Source: Diphasiastrum complanatum
Taxonomy: Eukaryota; Streptophyta; Lycopodiopsida; Lycopodiales; Lycopodiaceae
Length of the DNA: 64,000 bases
Direction of reading: 5' to 3'
NCBI GenBank assembly: GCA_029204225.1
Contig: CM055111.1
Span: 17,347,019-17,411,018, forward strand
In this document: positions 43,101-54,503 of the stretch, one piece after another
Layout: each line of letters starts with the position of its first letter
How positions within the stretch are numbered: the first letter of the stretch is position 1
Notes under the pieces: generated by a model
Database searches by the model: none
Seen by the model: only the letters and a program-made list of their open reading frames with translations
What the model was told of the DNA's origin: nothing
Made by a program: the position numbers and the translations under genes

Positions 43101-43600
43101 TGTGAGAAATTTCAACTAGTTTTGCTATTTTGGTCATATTTGTATGTTTGACAATTGAGGCCAATTTTCATATTAGACTTAGAGTTTGACTTTTCAAAGT
43201 TATATTAGTCTAAATTCATTTGAATAAACACTTTTTGAAAGTGTGGGAAAGTGTAGTACACGAGTTTTAGTAGATTCAAATTTGAGTAGTAGAGACATTG
43301 AATATAGTCACATAAATAGTAGGGTTTTTTACTATGGAGGGAAGCCAAAGTTTGAAATTGGGTTTGGACCTGCTATAATAGGATGTAGCTCATGGAAAGA
43401 GACATTCTCTCTCTCTCTCTTATCTCATTTCATGCTTATACATGGTTCTCTTAGGTCCATCCATCCATTGGTGCACTATATCGGTGATATCTTGCAATTT
43501 TGTGTGTAAAATGCTTATTTTATGCTATTTTCAGATCCACACTGTTAGTCGATATTTCTGCATGGAAAAGCGGACTAATGTTGAGATTTTTTTTTCGAAA
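43101..43600 (+). mobile_element. Diverged E-type LTR
   Basis: It starts TGTGAGAAATTTCAACTAG and parallels 46885-47340 (for example AAACACTTTTTGAAAGTGTG, ATTTCATGCTTATACATGG, CCATTGGTGCACTAT). Similarity fades after GATCCACAC near 43541. It could be the 5' LTR of the E3 element, but intervening rearrangement makes that unproven. Confidence 0.6.
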
Positions 43601-43729
43601 CTGTAAAAAATCGACATCTAAAACCCGGTTATTAGCAAAAAATCAGCATATAGTTGCCTCTGTAAAAGGGTCCCAGCCTGTCCCTAAAGTGGCTAGACAT
43701 GTTATAGTAGAATTTTGTCACAGTCTCAA

Positions 43730-44550
43730 TGTGGGGTCGAAGATCTTTCGTAGTATAGCCCTTCCGCCTGTCAACAAAGGTTAGATCACTAGATAGGTGC
43801 CTAACTATGCATAGATGCTACTTTTAGTTAATTTCCAACTCTCTCTCTTAACTCTACTCACCACTATACTACTCATCTTTAACTCTACTCCTCTACACTA
43901 CATTCAGCATAGTTTTGGTTGAAGGGAAGGGATGGAGAAGAAGAGATTGAGAAGAGAAGAGAAAGAGAGAAAAAGAGAGTGAGGGTGGAGGTTAGCTCAA
44001 ATGCTCCTTATGCTTGCTAATGGAAAAACATTCACTATGACAAACAATAAAACATGGAAATAGAAAGCAATAGAAAATACAACCAAGAGCAATAGCAAGT
44101 AGTGAATGGCAAATGATGATGCTTCTCTTCCAAAAATGGTAGAGTTTCCTCCTTCTCGTTAAGCATGGAAATAGTGTACAAATGGTGCTTCTTTATAAAA
44201 TGGGGAAGGCCCTTGCCTCTCAATCTTATTGGCTAATATTCACAATGATCCTAACCATTCATCTTGGACCCAACTTGATCAAAGGGTCCACAAAAAGTAC
44301 ATTAGAAATCACAAGATTCATGTGAGTCCCAGTTTGGACCCAACTCTAAAAAGTGATCTCTAAGTTTAAAAATGACATTGGGCCTCTAGTTTTATTTTAA
44401 TTACAAGGCCTAAGTCAAGTTTATTTTATTTACAACTTCAATTGCGTGCTCATTGGGCCATGAGCTTATACACGCAGGATGCCATGCCCTCGCAACACAT
44501 TTTATTGGAGGATTTTATTTATTTACACTTTGTTGGGAATACCCCCAACA
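43730..44550 (-). mobile_element. Solo LTR, family G (821 bp)
   Basis: On the minus strand, TGTTGGGGGTATTCC...GACCCCACA, flanked by the perfect duplication CTCAA (43725-43729 and 44551-44555). A TATA-like TTTATAAAG lies at 44191-44199. Its 3' end is the same as the LTR tip beside the tRNA-Asp primer site at 1089-1136, which gives the family its class. Confidence 0.92.
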
Positions 44551-44633
44551 CTCAAGAACTGTAAAAAATATTTGATATATGTCAATTTTTGTAAAGCCGA
44601 ACGAAAAGTGCTGGTCCACCTAAAATTGGGTCC

Positions 44634-44912
44634 TGTGAAAAATAGGATGTAGAACTTTGTAAATATTGTGTTTAATTGGGTTGCACACATGGAAGACCAA
44701 GATGCCATGTGGCAACCCACTCCTAATGTAGGTTAGGTCAATTCAAGAGAGTTGGTCATGTCTATTTGGTGCTCATCCCTACTCTTTAGGACCTACACCT
44801 AAGTTTAAGGCAAAAATTTGACCAACTAGCTACCTACCAAGCATAAGTCTAGGATCTAGGCTAGGGCAAGAAGGGTGAGTTAACTTCCTTATTATATGAT
44901 GGAAATAGTGGA
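44634..44912 (+). mobile_element. LTR-H fragment, plus strand
   Basis: It starts TGTGAAAAATAGG and later carries GACCAACTAGCTACCTACCA and GAGTTAACTTCCTTATTA, the reverse complement of parts of 40730-40850. It is joined abruptly to the E3 integrase at about 44913. Confidence 0.6.
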
Positions 44913-45434
44913 GCTAAGATGTATGTAACATTTATTGATGATTTTAGTAGATTTTGTTGGATCTATCTACTAAAGAGCAAGGATGAAGTGTATGATGTCT
45001 TTTTCAAATTCAAGATTGCAAGGGAGAACCAATTTTCCACAAAGATCAAGTGCTTGACAGGTGACAATGGTGGTGAGTACATATCTAACAAGTTCAAGGC
45101 CTTTTGTGATGAGCATGGGATTAAGAGGGAGTATACAACATCAAGGACCCCACAACAAAATGGAGTGGCTGAAAGGAAGAATAGGACTTTATGTGAAAGT
45201 GCTAAAGCTATGAGGTTAAGTGCTAATCTTGACAAACCATTTTGGGATCAAGCTTTGTTGTGTGCCAATTTCTTGTGCAATAAGTGGCCGAGTGCTATTT
45301 TGGATGGAAGGACACCTTTTGAGATGCTATTCAAGAGGAGGCCGAGTGTCAACTTTCTAAGAACCTTTGTATGCACATGCTATGTCAACATTACTCTTGA
45401 TGATAGGACCAAGGAGGATCCATCTTCGAATTGA
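44913..45434 (+). pseudogene. Copia E3 integrase core
   Basis: It reads YVTFIDDFSRFCWIYLLKSK, CLTGDNGGEYISNKFKAFC, RTPQQNGVAERKNRTLCES and RTPFEMLFKRRPSVNF: the D, D and E catalytic residues of the integrase core are present and intact. The HHCC zinc-binding part, protease and gag are absent, cut off by LTR-H sequence. A TGA at 45432 ends this frame, but the next segment is in the same frame, so only one stop separates it from the chimeric sequence downstream. Confidence 0.88.
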
Positions 45435-46841
45435 GGTATTTTTGTTGGATATAGTGAGGTGAGTAAAGCCTACAAGGTTTACATTCCTTCTACTAACAAA
45501 GTGATTGTTGGTAGAGATGTCATTTTTGATGAGGGGAACATTCCAAAGGTGTCTTCAAGCATGATTGATGGTAAAGTGGATGGATCTAACATTATTGATG
45601 TTGATGAGAAGGATCCTACTTTGGATGGTGGTGATGATGGACCTTCATCAAGTCAAAAGCCAAGGAGAACATCAAGAGAAAGACAAGTACCTTCAAGGCT
45701 CACATATGATCAAAAGGGTAAACAAGTAGTTTCTGGAAATTATGTTGCTTTACTAACCTCTTTGGATGAGCCTACAAGTGTATATCAAGCAAAGAAAGAA
45801 GAGGAGTGGATCCAACCAATGGATCTTGAGTATCGATCTCTTATGAAGAGTGGACCATCTTTTGGAGGTTCTTCTTGCGAACATGGAGCTATGCAAGTGG
45901 ATGGATGTTATCTTGCTGTACAATCAAGTAATGGATCTAGAAAAAAAAATTTGTTCAATGACTTTGACGGTCAAGTTGAAGATCAAGAGGTTGATCTCAA
46001 AGCGCTTCAACTAGTCAAAAGGGAAGTTGCAAATTTGGAGCTAGTCAAGAGCATCAAAGGAGAGGTAATTGGCAAAGGTGTTATGGATCTATTTTTGCAG
46101 CATATTGAAGACTCAAGTAAGGTCAAAGAAGCAGCAAGGAAGTGTTGTTCAAGTTTACTTTACTTGTTCTATCTCATGTTTGAGCAATTTCATGTGGATG
46201 TGTGCAAATTGTCAAGATATGGTAAAACTAGCTACATTGGTGAGCATTGTTTTGATGTTGGATTTGTACTAGCATTCTTAGTTGATTTTGCTGATGGAAA
46301 TGAAGCTATTGGAGATTCATTATATCACTCATTCATGGTCAAGTCATCAAGGTATGATGGTATCTTGAGGCAAGATGAGGATGGAGGCTCATTCATGGAG
46401 TATCATGGCGGATACAAGGCAACAAAGGACAAAGGAGGAGGAGACATGCAAGCAAAACTTGATCACTCACATTTATTTTTTGTTTGCTATATTTTTTCAG
46501 AGAGTTTAGAGTTGGAAGCATGGTGGAATCATCTCACTTACATTCTAATTGATTCTTCATGTTCTAGTCACATTTGTACATGTAAAATTGATGTAAGAAA
46601 TAGTGAAGCATCCCAAGTGGACACTATTCTCTATATCAATTATGGTTGTTTCTATTTTGAGCATTACATGATCATTGAAAGAAGGTCTATTCTTAGGAAA
46701 AAGATCATTCTTATGATGGATCAAAGTTCTATTGTCAAAAACTATGCAAGGAGAGAGCATATTGAGATACAATATCATTTTGTGAGGGAGCGAGTCATTG
46801 CAAAGGAGGTGGAGCTTCAACATGTGTCTTCAAGGGAATGA
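45435..46841 (+). CDS. Copia E3 chimeric reading frame: integrase tail, unknown module, RNase H end
   Basis: The frame opens with integrase tail and linker (GIFVGYSEVSKAYKVYIPS, TSRERQVPSRLTYDQKGKQV) and the lead-in to reverse transcriptase (EPTSVYQAKKEEEWIQPMDL). At about 45852 it leaves copia sequence. For some 290 codons it reads an unrecognised protein: MQVDGCY, EDQEVDLKALQL, DSSKVKEAARKCCSSLLYLF, CKLSRYGKTSY, FADGNEAIGDSLYHSF, CKIDVRNSEASQVDTILYIN. It ends with a normal copia tail, ARREHIEIQYHFVRERVIAK. No YVDD box or RNase H active site is present. The frame is uninterrupted, against expectation for dead DNA. Relatives of the module lie at 4590-7100, 21403, 27222 and 38217. Whether it is made into protein is unknown. 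Confidence 0.7.
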   Translation, partial: GIFVGYSEVSKAYKVYIPSTNKVIVGRDVIFDEGNIPKVSSSMIDGKVDGSNIIDVDEKDPTLDGGDDGPSSSQKPRRTSRERQVPSRLTYDQKGKQVVSGNYVALLTSLDEPTSVYQAKKEEEWIQPMDLEYRSLMKSGPSFGGSSCEHGAMQVDGCYLAVQSSNGSRKKNLFNDFDGQVEDQEVDLKALQLVKREVANLELVKSIKGEVIGKGVMDLFLQHIEDSSKVKEAARKCCSSLLYLFYLMFEQFHVDVCKLSRYGKTSYIGEHCFDVGFVLAFLVDFADGNEAIGDSLYHSFMVKSSRYDGILRQDEDGGSFMEYHGGYKATKDKGGGDMQAKLDHSHLFFVCYIFSESLELEAWWNHLTYILIDSSCSSHICTCKIDVRNSEASQVDTILYINYGCFYFEHYMIIERRSILRKKIILMMDQSSIVKNYARREHIEIQYHFVRERVIAKEVELQHVSSRE

Positions 46842-46884
46842 ACTTGTTCATCAAAGTCTATGCTAAAACTAGTTGAAGAGGGAG

Positions 46885-47451
46885 TGTGAAAGATTCAACT
46901 AGTTTCATCACATTTTGCAATATTTCTATATTTGGCATATTGAGGCCAAAACTTGTTTTAGACTTAGAGGTTGACTTTTCAAAGTTCATTAGTCTAAATT
47001 TCATTTGAATAAACACTTTTTGAAAGTGTGGGAAAGATAGAATGCGAGTTTGAGTAGATTGAATTTGAATAAGTTGGGTACATTGAATCTAGACCCAAAA
47101 TTGGTAGGGTTAGCATTTTGGTGGGAAAGCTAAGTAGCCAAATAGGGTTTGGACATGCTATAAAAGGATGTAACTCGTGGAGAGAGTCATCTTCTCTCTT
47201 CTCTATCTCATTTCATGCTTATACATGGTTCTCTTGGGTTCTACTATCCATTGGTGCACTATCTTGGTGATTGCTTGCAATTCTATGTGTAGAATGATCT
47301 ATATTTGTTATTTTTGGATCCACACGTGTGAAATACAGTAGCTTGCTGGTTTTGTATGGACAGCAACAGTACATAATCATTTCATTCAAGTTTGATCAAG
47401 TTCTATTAGTGTTTGCATCTCAAATTGTGTGTAGATGCTGATTTTTCTACA
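46885..47451 (+). mobile_element. 3' LTR of copia E3
   Basis: It starts TGTGAAAGATTCAACTAG directly after the purine tract GAAGAGGGAG and ends GATTTTTCTACA, 567 bases. It carries a TATA box at 47159-47166 and the palindrome CACACGTGTG near 47320. Confidence 0.8.
47159..47166 (+). promoter_or_regulatory. TATA box of the E3 LTR
   Basis: TATAAAAG lies about half way through the LTR, the usual place for the U3 promoter of plant copia elements. The related LTRs keep TATAAATA at the matching place. Confidence 0.5.
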
Positions 47452-48559
47452 TTGGTGAGATTGGTAGTGTATTTCTCTTTCTAACCAAAGATCATTCAAG
47501 TAGATTGGATCTTAAGGATCTGAAATCTTTCACACAAATTTTATATTTCAAAACGAGAGTCCATTTTAGAGATCAATCAGGTAGAATATCTACAACCACC
47601 TATGAATGAGGTATTGACCAAATTTGAAGAAATATATTTTGGTCAAGAGTATGCCCAAAGACATGTGTCAATATTCATGCCGACTACTTCATTTAGAGCA
47701 TTTATATACGAACATCAATTCATGACTACCATTTTTTATGAAAGAATTGTACAAGCAATATGGATCTTTCATCAGCCTCTTCTTCGACCATTATTTTTCC
47801 CCAATGGAAAAGCAAGTTGCAGACCTTCAACAAGCACTTTTCAATTTAGGTACCTACTACCATGTGTCTCAGAATTTAGTAGACCCCCTCCATCATACTC
47901 TCACATTTTCACTTTTACCTTTGTATCATTGCTACCCACCATTGATTTTTTGACACTTGGCAAAAGGTGAATCTGGCTCCTAATTTCTTGTGAATATAAT
48001 ATATGTAATCCAATTAAAGGTTGACACTTCAGCACAACTAGCCCATGTGCCTAATTTTTAAAGCTCTCTGAAGGGCCGAAATTTAATCATTTTAGTCTTT
48101 GACCGTTAGTTTTTTGACACGTCATGAAAATTGAAATTCCTTTGTCATTTGTAAACTTCCATCAAAAGATTTGCATTGGTATTAAGGTTCAAAGTGGCAT
48201 TTGGCCTTGACTTGAATTTTATGTTTGGCGGTTCCATTCTTTGAGTTGCTAGTTCTCTTCCAAGTGACATATTAGAGCAATCTTGGGTCAAAATTGACCG
48301 TTTCTTAAAGGCAAAGAGATTTTTGTATTAGTCATAATATTGATAACTACATTAAAATGTTGGATTGTTCTACTATCAAAATTGATTCATCTGAATAATC
48401 GATCCTTAATCTAGATCTATTCGTTATCCAGTTTTGTAGTTTTATTCGTGTTTCTACACAGTCTATAGAAATACTCGGGAATCACTCAATAGGTGGCTCC
48501 GACATATCGAATAAGGCTAAAAGCATGGTTTGGTGGTACAACATAGAATTTCAAGGACA
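47452..48559. other. No recognised gene
   Basis: An open frame at 47602-47970, with overlapping MKELYKQYGSFISLFFDHYF at 47738, reads like protein up to ..LQQALFNLG followed by GTACCT, so a host exon or transposon scrap is possible. No family is recognised. Confidence 0.35.
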
Positions 48560-49200
48560 CTACCTTTTTTGGGTAGAAATGTATTTATGTTTTCTATTGG
48601 AGGAGAGATCATTGTAGTCAGCTTGGACATGTTATGAAATTCTGCCTTGAGCGACAGAAAGGCGTAGCTCAAGTGATTGAGATGTCAGGTAAAGAAAATC
48701 TTAAGCTAGAAATCAATATAGTTAATTGTGAGTGCGATTGTTCTCTTAGTACTACCTCATTCTTGCAAATGATTTATTTCATTTGAAAGACACTATAAAT
48801 GGACATGAAGTTAGTATTTTAGTGGACAGTGGATCTACTCATAATTTTATTAGCTCTAGTCTTGTGCAGAAACTTAGCCTCAAAACTGAAGTCAGTAACT
48901 ATAGATATCGAGTATATCTAGCTTGAGGTGCAAAGTTGGAAACGTGAGATGCTAAAGTTCCAAGGCTCCCAATTTGGATCCAAGATTATAGAGAGTTAAT
49001 TGATTTTCATGTTTTAGATTTAGCACGTACGGACATAATTTTAGGATACGAGTGGTTATTCAATAAGCATTCTGAGATAAATTTTGATAAGCATGTTCTC
49101 TCCTTTCAGGAGGGTAAAGAAATAGTTACATTGTTTGGTAATTCTAGGTAGTAGACAACCTTACAGGTAGTAGAAAACCTTACAGGTTTTCTCAAAAAGA
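48560..49200 (+). pseudogene. Ty3-gypsy: zinc knuckle and protease
   Basis: HCSQLGHVMKFC near 48615-48650 is a degenerate CCHC knuckle, its first Cys lost. About 60 codons later VSILVDSGSTHNFIS gives the aspartic protease motif (DSG at 48835-48843), and DIILGYEWLFNKH follows, as in Ty3-gypsy proteases. Stops near 48925, 48945 and 49150 break the frame, and a short duplication (TAGTAGAAAACC-like) lies at 49145-49185. Confidence 0.8.
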
Positions 49201-49890
49201 AGAGATAGAGATTACTAAGAAAATTGAAAATTATCTAAAGATGGGTCATATTCAGCCAAGTAAGTCACCTTGGAGTGCTCCTATTCTTCTTAAATCGAAG
49301 AAAGATGGAGGCTTCAGGTTGTGTGTGGACTACAAGGGGTCGAATAAGGTAACTATTAAAAATAAATATCCTTTGCCCCATATGGATGATTTGGTAGATC
49401 GATTAGGTGGAGCAAAATACTTCACAAAGATGGATCTTAGAACCGGTTATCATCAAATTAGGATTCATCTGGATGACGTGCAAAAGACTGATTTTTGGAC
49501 GAGATTCGGTCATTATGAATTTTTCATGCTTCCTTTTGGGTTGACGAATGCACCAGCTACGTTCCAACAGATGATGAACGATCTTTTTCATCCATATCTA
49601 GGGAAGTTTGTGGCTATATTCTTGGATGATATTCTCATCTACAATAGGACACTTACGAAGCATTTGAGTAATCTCAAGACTCTCTTAGATATTCTCAAAC
49701 GAGAGAAAGTTTATGTTAAGGAATCTAAATGTGAATTCTTTAAGCATGAGTTGTTGTACCTCGGTCATAAGATCACCTGTAGTGGGTTGGAGATTGATGA
49801 GAGTAAGGTCAAGACAGTGCTTGAGTGGCCAATACCGAAGACTCTGAAGTACTTTCGTAATCAGAGTGATATGAGGAGCCATAAATCTTG
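49201..49890 (+). pseudogene. Ty3-gypsy: reverse transcriptase
   Basis: The open block 49241-49890 reads IQPSKSPWSAPILLKSKKDG, FRLCVDYKGSNKVTIKNKYP, FTKMDLRTGYHQIRIHLDDV, PFGLTNAPATFQQMMND and AIFLDDILIYN (catalytic DD at 49625-49630), then KCEFFKHELLYLGHKI. These are the diagnostic RVT_1 blocks of plant gypsy elements. After LEWPIPKTLKYFRNQ it jumps to the end of RNase H, so a deletion has removed the connection and most of RNase H. Confidence 0.93.
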
Positions 49891-51285
49891 ATGGGCTGAG
49901 CTTATATAGGAATTTGATGATGAGATCCGATATGTCAAGGGTAGCTCTAACCAAGTTGCGGATGCACTTAGTCGAATTGGTAAACTAAATGAACTTTCAT
50001 TCACCCAGATTTTTACTAATCTGTATCTTTCATTGAGAAGACAGTGTGAATTAGATTCTCATTTTGGTCCCATCTGGAAGATGGTGGAGATATGCAAAAA
50101 TGAGAATAGAATAGAGATTTACTCACAAGGGTCTCAGGTTCCTAGGAAAGATAAGAAGATAGCGGAACAGTTCTCTATCTGAGGTGGTTCACTATTTTGG
50201 AATGGAAAAATTTGTGTAACAATGGATGATGAGTTAAAGAAGAAAATTCTTTATGAAGAAGAGAGTTTTATTGGCCGAAACTTAAACCATTTGTCAAGTC
50301 TTATGTGGTTAAATGTAGACCTTGTCAACTAGCCAAAGCCGAACGCTTAAAGACTGGAGGGTTGTTACACCCCCTAGATGTCCCTCAGAAACGATGGAAA
50401 TATATATATATGGATTTTGTGGTTGGACTTCCAAGGACCAAACATCAAAATAATTCTATTTGAGTTGTGGTAGACACGTTGACAAAGTTAGCTACTATTA
50501 TACTAGTCAAGTCAACTGCTAAGGCTTCAAGTTTAGCCCAGATCTTTGTGGAAAGATTATTTAGGCTTCAAGGATTGCCAAGAGATATAGTTAGTGATAG
50601 AGATCCTAAATTTACAAGTCACTTTTGGTCAACTGTTTTCATAAGCTTGAATCCTCGCTTAGTTTTAGTTTTTCTGATCATCCTGAATCAGATGGCCAGA
50701 CTGAGAGAACTAATCAGACTATGGAGGATATGTTGAGAACATATGTGTCTCACAAGAAATCTTAGTGGAAAGATTATGTTCCTTTGATTGAGTTTGCTTA
50801 TAACAGAACGAAATATTCTGCTATAGGTTATAGTCTGTTTATGCTGATGTACGGTTTTCAATCCAGATCTTCGCTAAATGTGAAGACAAAGTCTGTTAAG
50901 ATCCAAAAAGTTGCGAATTTCTTGCATGATATGCATGAAATGTTGCGAGTGCCCCGTGATTGTATCCGGAGTGCTCAAGACAGAGCTAAGCACTATGCCA
51001 ATCTTAAGAGGTCTCCCAGAGATTTTTAAGTTGATGACTGGGTATATCTTAGAATACCTAAGGATCCTAAGATTATGCGTACGAGGAAGCATTATAAATT
51101 GTCTACGAGATATTGTGGACCGTTTCGGATTATAAAAAAAAATTGGTTCTTTAGCTTACGAACTATATCTTTAGAACAAGTCTACAGCTCACCATGTGTT
51201 TCATGTAAGCCATCTTGAATTAAGTTTACATGAAGGTGACATAGTTGGTTCAGAGGAAGATTTTATCCATTTGAAAGACTTAGTG
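49891..51285 (+). pseudogene. Ty3-gypsy: RNase H end and integrase
   Basis: It begins EFDDEIRYVKGSSNQVADAL, the RNase H/integrase junction. The integrase includes KCRPCQLAKAERLKTGG (zinc part, partial), YMDFVVGLPRTKH, VSDRDPKFTSHFW and SDHPESDGQTERTN in an adjacent frame, so D, D and E can be seen across frameshifts near 50640. It continues with EFAYNRTKYSAIGYSLFMLM and VDDWVYLRIPKD. The 3' end blends into antisense copia C sequence near 51285. No LTR of this element is found. Confidence 0.9.
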
Positions 51286-51395
51286 CAAGCACTATCATTT
51301 ACATTTTCATGAGAGATGCTAGCTAATGCAACTGAATTAAAGAGCACGTAAAGATTTTTGACTCTTGTACATGTGGTCAGAGTAGTTTCTTCATC
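51286..51395 (-). pseudogene. Copia C, right-hand part (beyond the nested elements)
   Basis: The minus strand reads EETTLTTCTRVKNLYVLFNS then VALASISHENV. With the 8.3 kb B insertion and one TCATC copy removed, this continues YTVTFSSEQYTIFD at 59720-60000 in one frame, as copia protease/pre-integrase does. That join proves the insertion. The left end meets the Ty3-gypsy 3' end. Confidence 0.75.
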
Positions 51396-52288
51396 TGAAG
51401 CAAAAAAATCGCGAAGCAAAAATTAAACGCAAAGCAAAACAATCGGGAATGAAATCAATTCGGATGGAGTTCGGATATGATTGCTAGTCACTGCTACTAT
51501 ATCATTCCTACAATCCTCCAGAATGTAGACGGACACTGTTGACCTACGTTCTAAAATAATTCAGCATTCAACAAAATTGAACCAATGTGTGGAATAGATA
51601 AAATAGGTGAATGAGATACACGAACAATAGCAGACAATATTCAATCGATCAGACAAAATTCAGAATCATATGTGCATAACAACTACAACATTGTCTACTG
51701 ATCCTCTTGGTTTCAAGCACTGTGTGACAGACCCACACAGTGCAGTGGCATGACAGAAGCGATGTTCTCCCACGAACAGTGTCTCGCTTACTAGTGGACT
51801 TCTTGGGTCTCCGTGGATCCTGCTTACAAAATTGTCTCGCTCACTAGAGGACTTTTCTGTTCTATATTTTGTCTATCTGTGTCTGTATATATTTGATGCA
51901 TCTAGCAGTTGCGTATATTCAAAGTAACATTTTTGACTAGATAGATTAAACAATCTATAACTAATCTTAGATTACAAGAGCGGTGGATTAGGCATGTCCT
52001 AACGCTCTTCTGTTGATGTCACCATATCATATCAGAGATTAGTACTTCATGGTACTTGTTTGATCTTCTTGGTCCTTTGGAATGCAAAGGTTTCGTGTCG
52101 CGAAGAGTTTCGTGTCGTTTTGTGTCATTTGACCTTCTCCTATTGAGTCGCGAACATTTTCCTTATGCATCGTTTGACCTTCTCCTATTGTTCGTGTTGT
52201 TTGCGAACATTTTTTTTGCATGTCTTTTTGTCAAATTGGGAGTCAAGAGCTAGTAGAGTTTTGGTAACAGAAACATTTTGTTTCTTCA
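51396..52288 (-). mobile_element. 3' LTR of copia B
   Basis: 893 bases. It contains repeated phrases of TTTGACCTTCTCCTATTG with CGCGAACATTTT between them near 52100-52210. Its start includes the short inverted repeat AGAAAC-AAAAT-GTTTCT. Confidence 0.88.
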
Positions 52289-52795
52289 GCTCTACTCAAA
52301 GCGTGATAGCTTGATCACTCCAAGACTTCTCCTCTGTTTCTCCAACAGACCTTTGTATAAGGCCTTTGTAAAGATGTCAACAACCGCCTTCTTCGTTCCA
52401 ATGAAAGTAGTCTGCAGCTTCTTCTTTTCGATCAGATCCCTTATCAAGTGGTACTTGATTGCAATGTGTTTCTTTCTTGAGTGAAATACGAGATCCTTTG
52501 TCAGGTGTATTGTAGATGTATTTTCCATCTGCAAAATCAGAGGTTCATTTCTCGTCTCCCCTAGTTCGTCAAAGAACTATTTGAGCCAAGTGATTTCATT
52601 GGCCATCTTTGTTGTTGTTAAGTATTCTACTTCGGCAAATGATTGAGCCACGATGGTCTACTTTTTGATGAACCAGAGAATTGCTGCTCCTGCTACGATG
52701 GTACATCCTCCTGAGAAACTTTTGTTGTTGTCCTTGAGAGATGCCCAACTAGCATCACTATATGAAAGCATCTAGAACCATGAATCACAAGAATA
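52289..52795 (-). pseudogene. Copia B RNase H end
   Basis: The minus strand reads YSDASWASLKDNNKSFSGGC, then TKMANEITWLK, LILQMENTSTIHLTKDL and SRKKHIAIKYHLIRDLIEKK, ending VVDIFTKALYKG and LGVIKLSRFE before the LTR. The copia RNase H C terminus is complete, while three stops (for example Gln codons to TAG) interrupt the front. It joins gag directly near 52795. Confidence 0.88.
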
Positions 52796-53636
52796 ACACG
52801 ATACACTGGATTTTCGGATTTAGCCAACAAGAATCGATAGTATGTCCTTCACATTTGCATCTCGCGCATGTCTTCTTGTCGCCATTTTGCTATTTCGGCT
52901 TCTCTTTGTTTTTCCATTTGCCTCTGTTGGCTCCTTCTGCTTGCTGGTCTCGATCATGCTTTTGGTCTGACTCCCTCTTAGGCTTGAACTACTTCTTCGT
53001 CTTCTCCTTGTTGTTGTAGATAGCTTCATCAGAAGCATCCTTGTGATCAAGATGCTCACGATCTTTGACTTCTTCTTGGATCTCGATCATTGTCTTTTAG
53101 AGTGTCCTAGCTAGATCCTTTACTAGCAGCGTTCAGGGTGTCTGGAAGGATCTTGGTAAAGTTCTTAATAGATAGGTGAGCTGTTTCTCTGCTGATACTG
53201 CATTCTCTGCTACAGAATTGTGTAATGAAAGGATTAGATCCTTCATCTTTCTGATAAAGGAGGTGAGGTCTTTTTCATCCCATTGCAGGTTTGTCAGCTG
53301 ATCTTCAAGAAATGTGAACCGATTGTGTGATTTTGTCTGAAATTTTGTGAGTAAAGTATCTCACATCTCTCTTGCATTGGAGAGTGTAGCGAGGTCAAGA
53401 GTCAGGCTATCCTCAATGGATGATGACAACACGGCTACTGCCTTGTAGTTCTTCTCTCTCCATTCACATACATCTTTGCCTGTAATTGTAGGCATCCCCT
53501 CGATTCCATCCACCTAGGGAAATAATCCTTCTCCCTTTAGTATAATAGAGGTCTTGACCTTCCATGCTAGGAAGTTAGATCCTGATGAGTTAAGGATTGT
53601 GCAGATCTTTGACTGTATACTGCTTATTGAAGCCAT
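52796..53636 (-). pseudogene. Copia B gag
   Basis: ATG is at 53636 (MASISSIQSKICTILNSSG). Family A-like gag follows, with WREKNYKAVAVLSSSIEDSL and DEKDLTSFIRKMKDLILSLH, then a Lys-rich region and one zinc knuckle CARCKCEGHTIDSC (C-x2-C-x4-H-x4-C). Stops occur at several codons. Just after the start of the second knuckle (KIQC) the sequence switches to RNase H, so protease, integrase and polymerase are deleted. Confidence 0.85.
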
Positions 53637-53744
53637 TGCTGTGAACTATGTTCTCACTTGTTAATGGTTCTTTGTCATGAATGCTTTGCCTCATGGATCT
53701 GATAGCTTTGTGGCTATGTCAGACTATGACAGGCTCTGATACCA

Positions 53745-54503
53745 GAGAGCGAAAAAATCGTGAATCAAAAACAAAACTTGAAGTGAAACAATCGCGAATG
53801 AAATCAATTCGGATGGTTGTTGGTCATTGCCTGCTATATCATTCTTACAATTCACCAGAATGTAGACAAACATTGTTGACCTATGTTATAAATTAATTCA
53901 GCATTCAACAAGATTGAACCAGTGTGTGGAATAGATAAAACAAGTGAATGAGATACATGAACAATAGCAAACAGTAATTCAATCAAGATCAGACAAAATT
54001 CAGAATGATATGTGCATAGTTGATACAACATTGTCTATTGATCCTCTTGGTTTCAAGCACTGTGTGATAGACCCACACAGTGCATTGGCGTGACAAAAAA
54101 GTGTTCTCCCACAAATAGTGTCTCGCTTACTAGCGGACTTCTTGGATCTCCGCGGATCCTGCTTACAAAATTGTCTCGCTCACTAGCGGACTGTTCTGTT
54201 CTATATTTTGTTTATCTGTGTCTGTGTATATTTGATGCATCTAGCAATTGCATATATTTAGAGTAACATTTTTGACTAGATAGACTAAACAATCTATAAC
54301 TAATCATAGATTACAAGAGCGGTGGATTAGACACGTCCTAACGCTCTTTTGCTGACGTCACCATATCATATCATGGAGTAGTACTTCATGTTACTTGTTT
54401 GACCTTCCTGGTCCTTTGGAGCGCGAAGGGTTTTGTGTCGTGAAGAGTTTCGTGTCGTTTCATGTCGTTTGAACTTCTTCTATTGTGTCGCAAACATTTT
54501 TCT
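53745..54503 (-). mobile_element. 5' LTR of copia B, inner part
   Basis: It matches 51396-52288 and is interrupted at 54503 by copia D; the remaining 125 bases continue at 59595-59719. The end next to the primer site reads ..CGCTCTC instead of ..GCTTCA, so the terminal CA is lost. Confidence 0.85.

Noticed and set aside
45990-46110. A small intron (GT..TTTTTGCAG) inside the E module
   Set aside because: The interval is only about 23-35 bases in each copy, too short for a plant intron, and the frame is open through it in E3.
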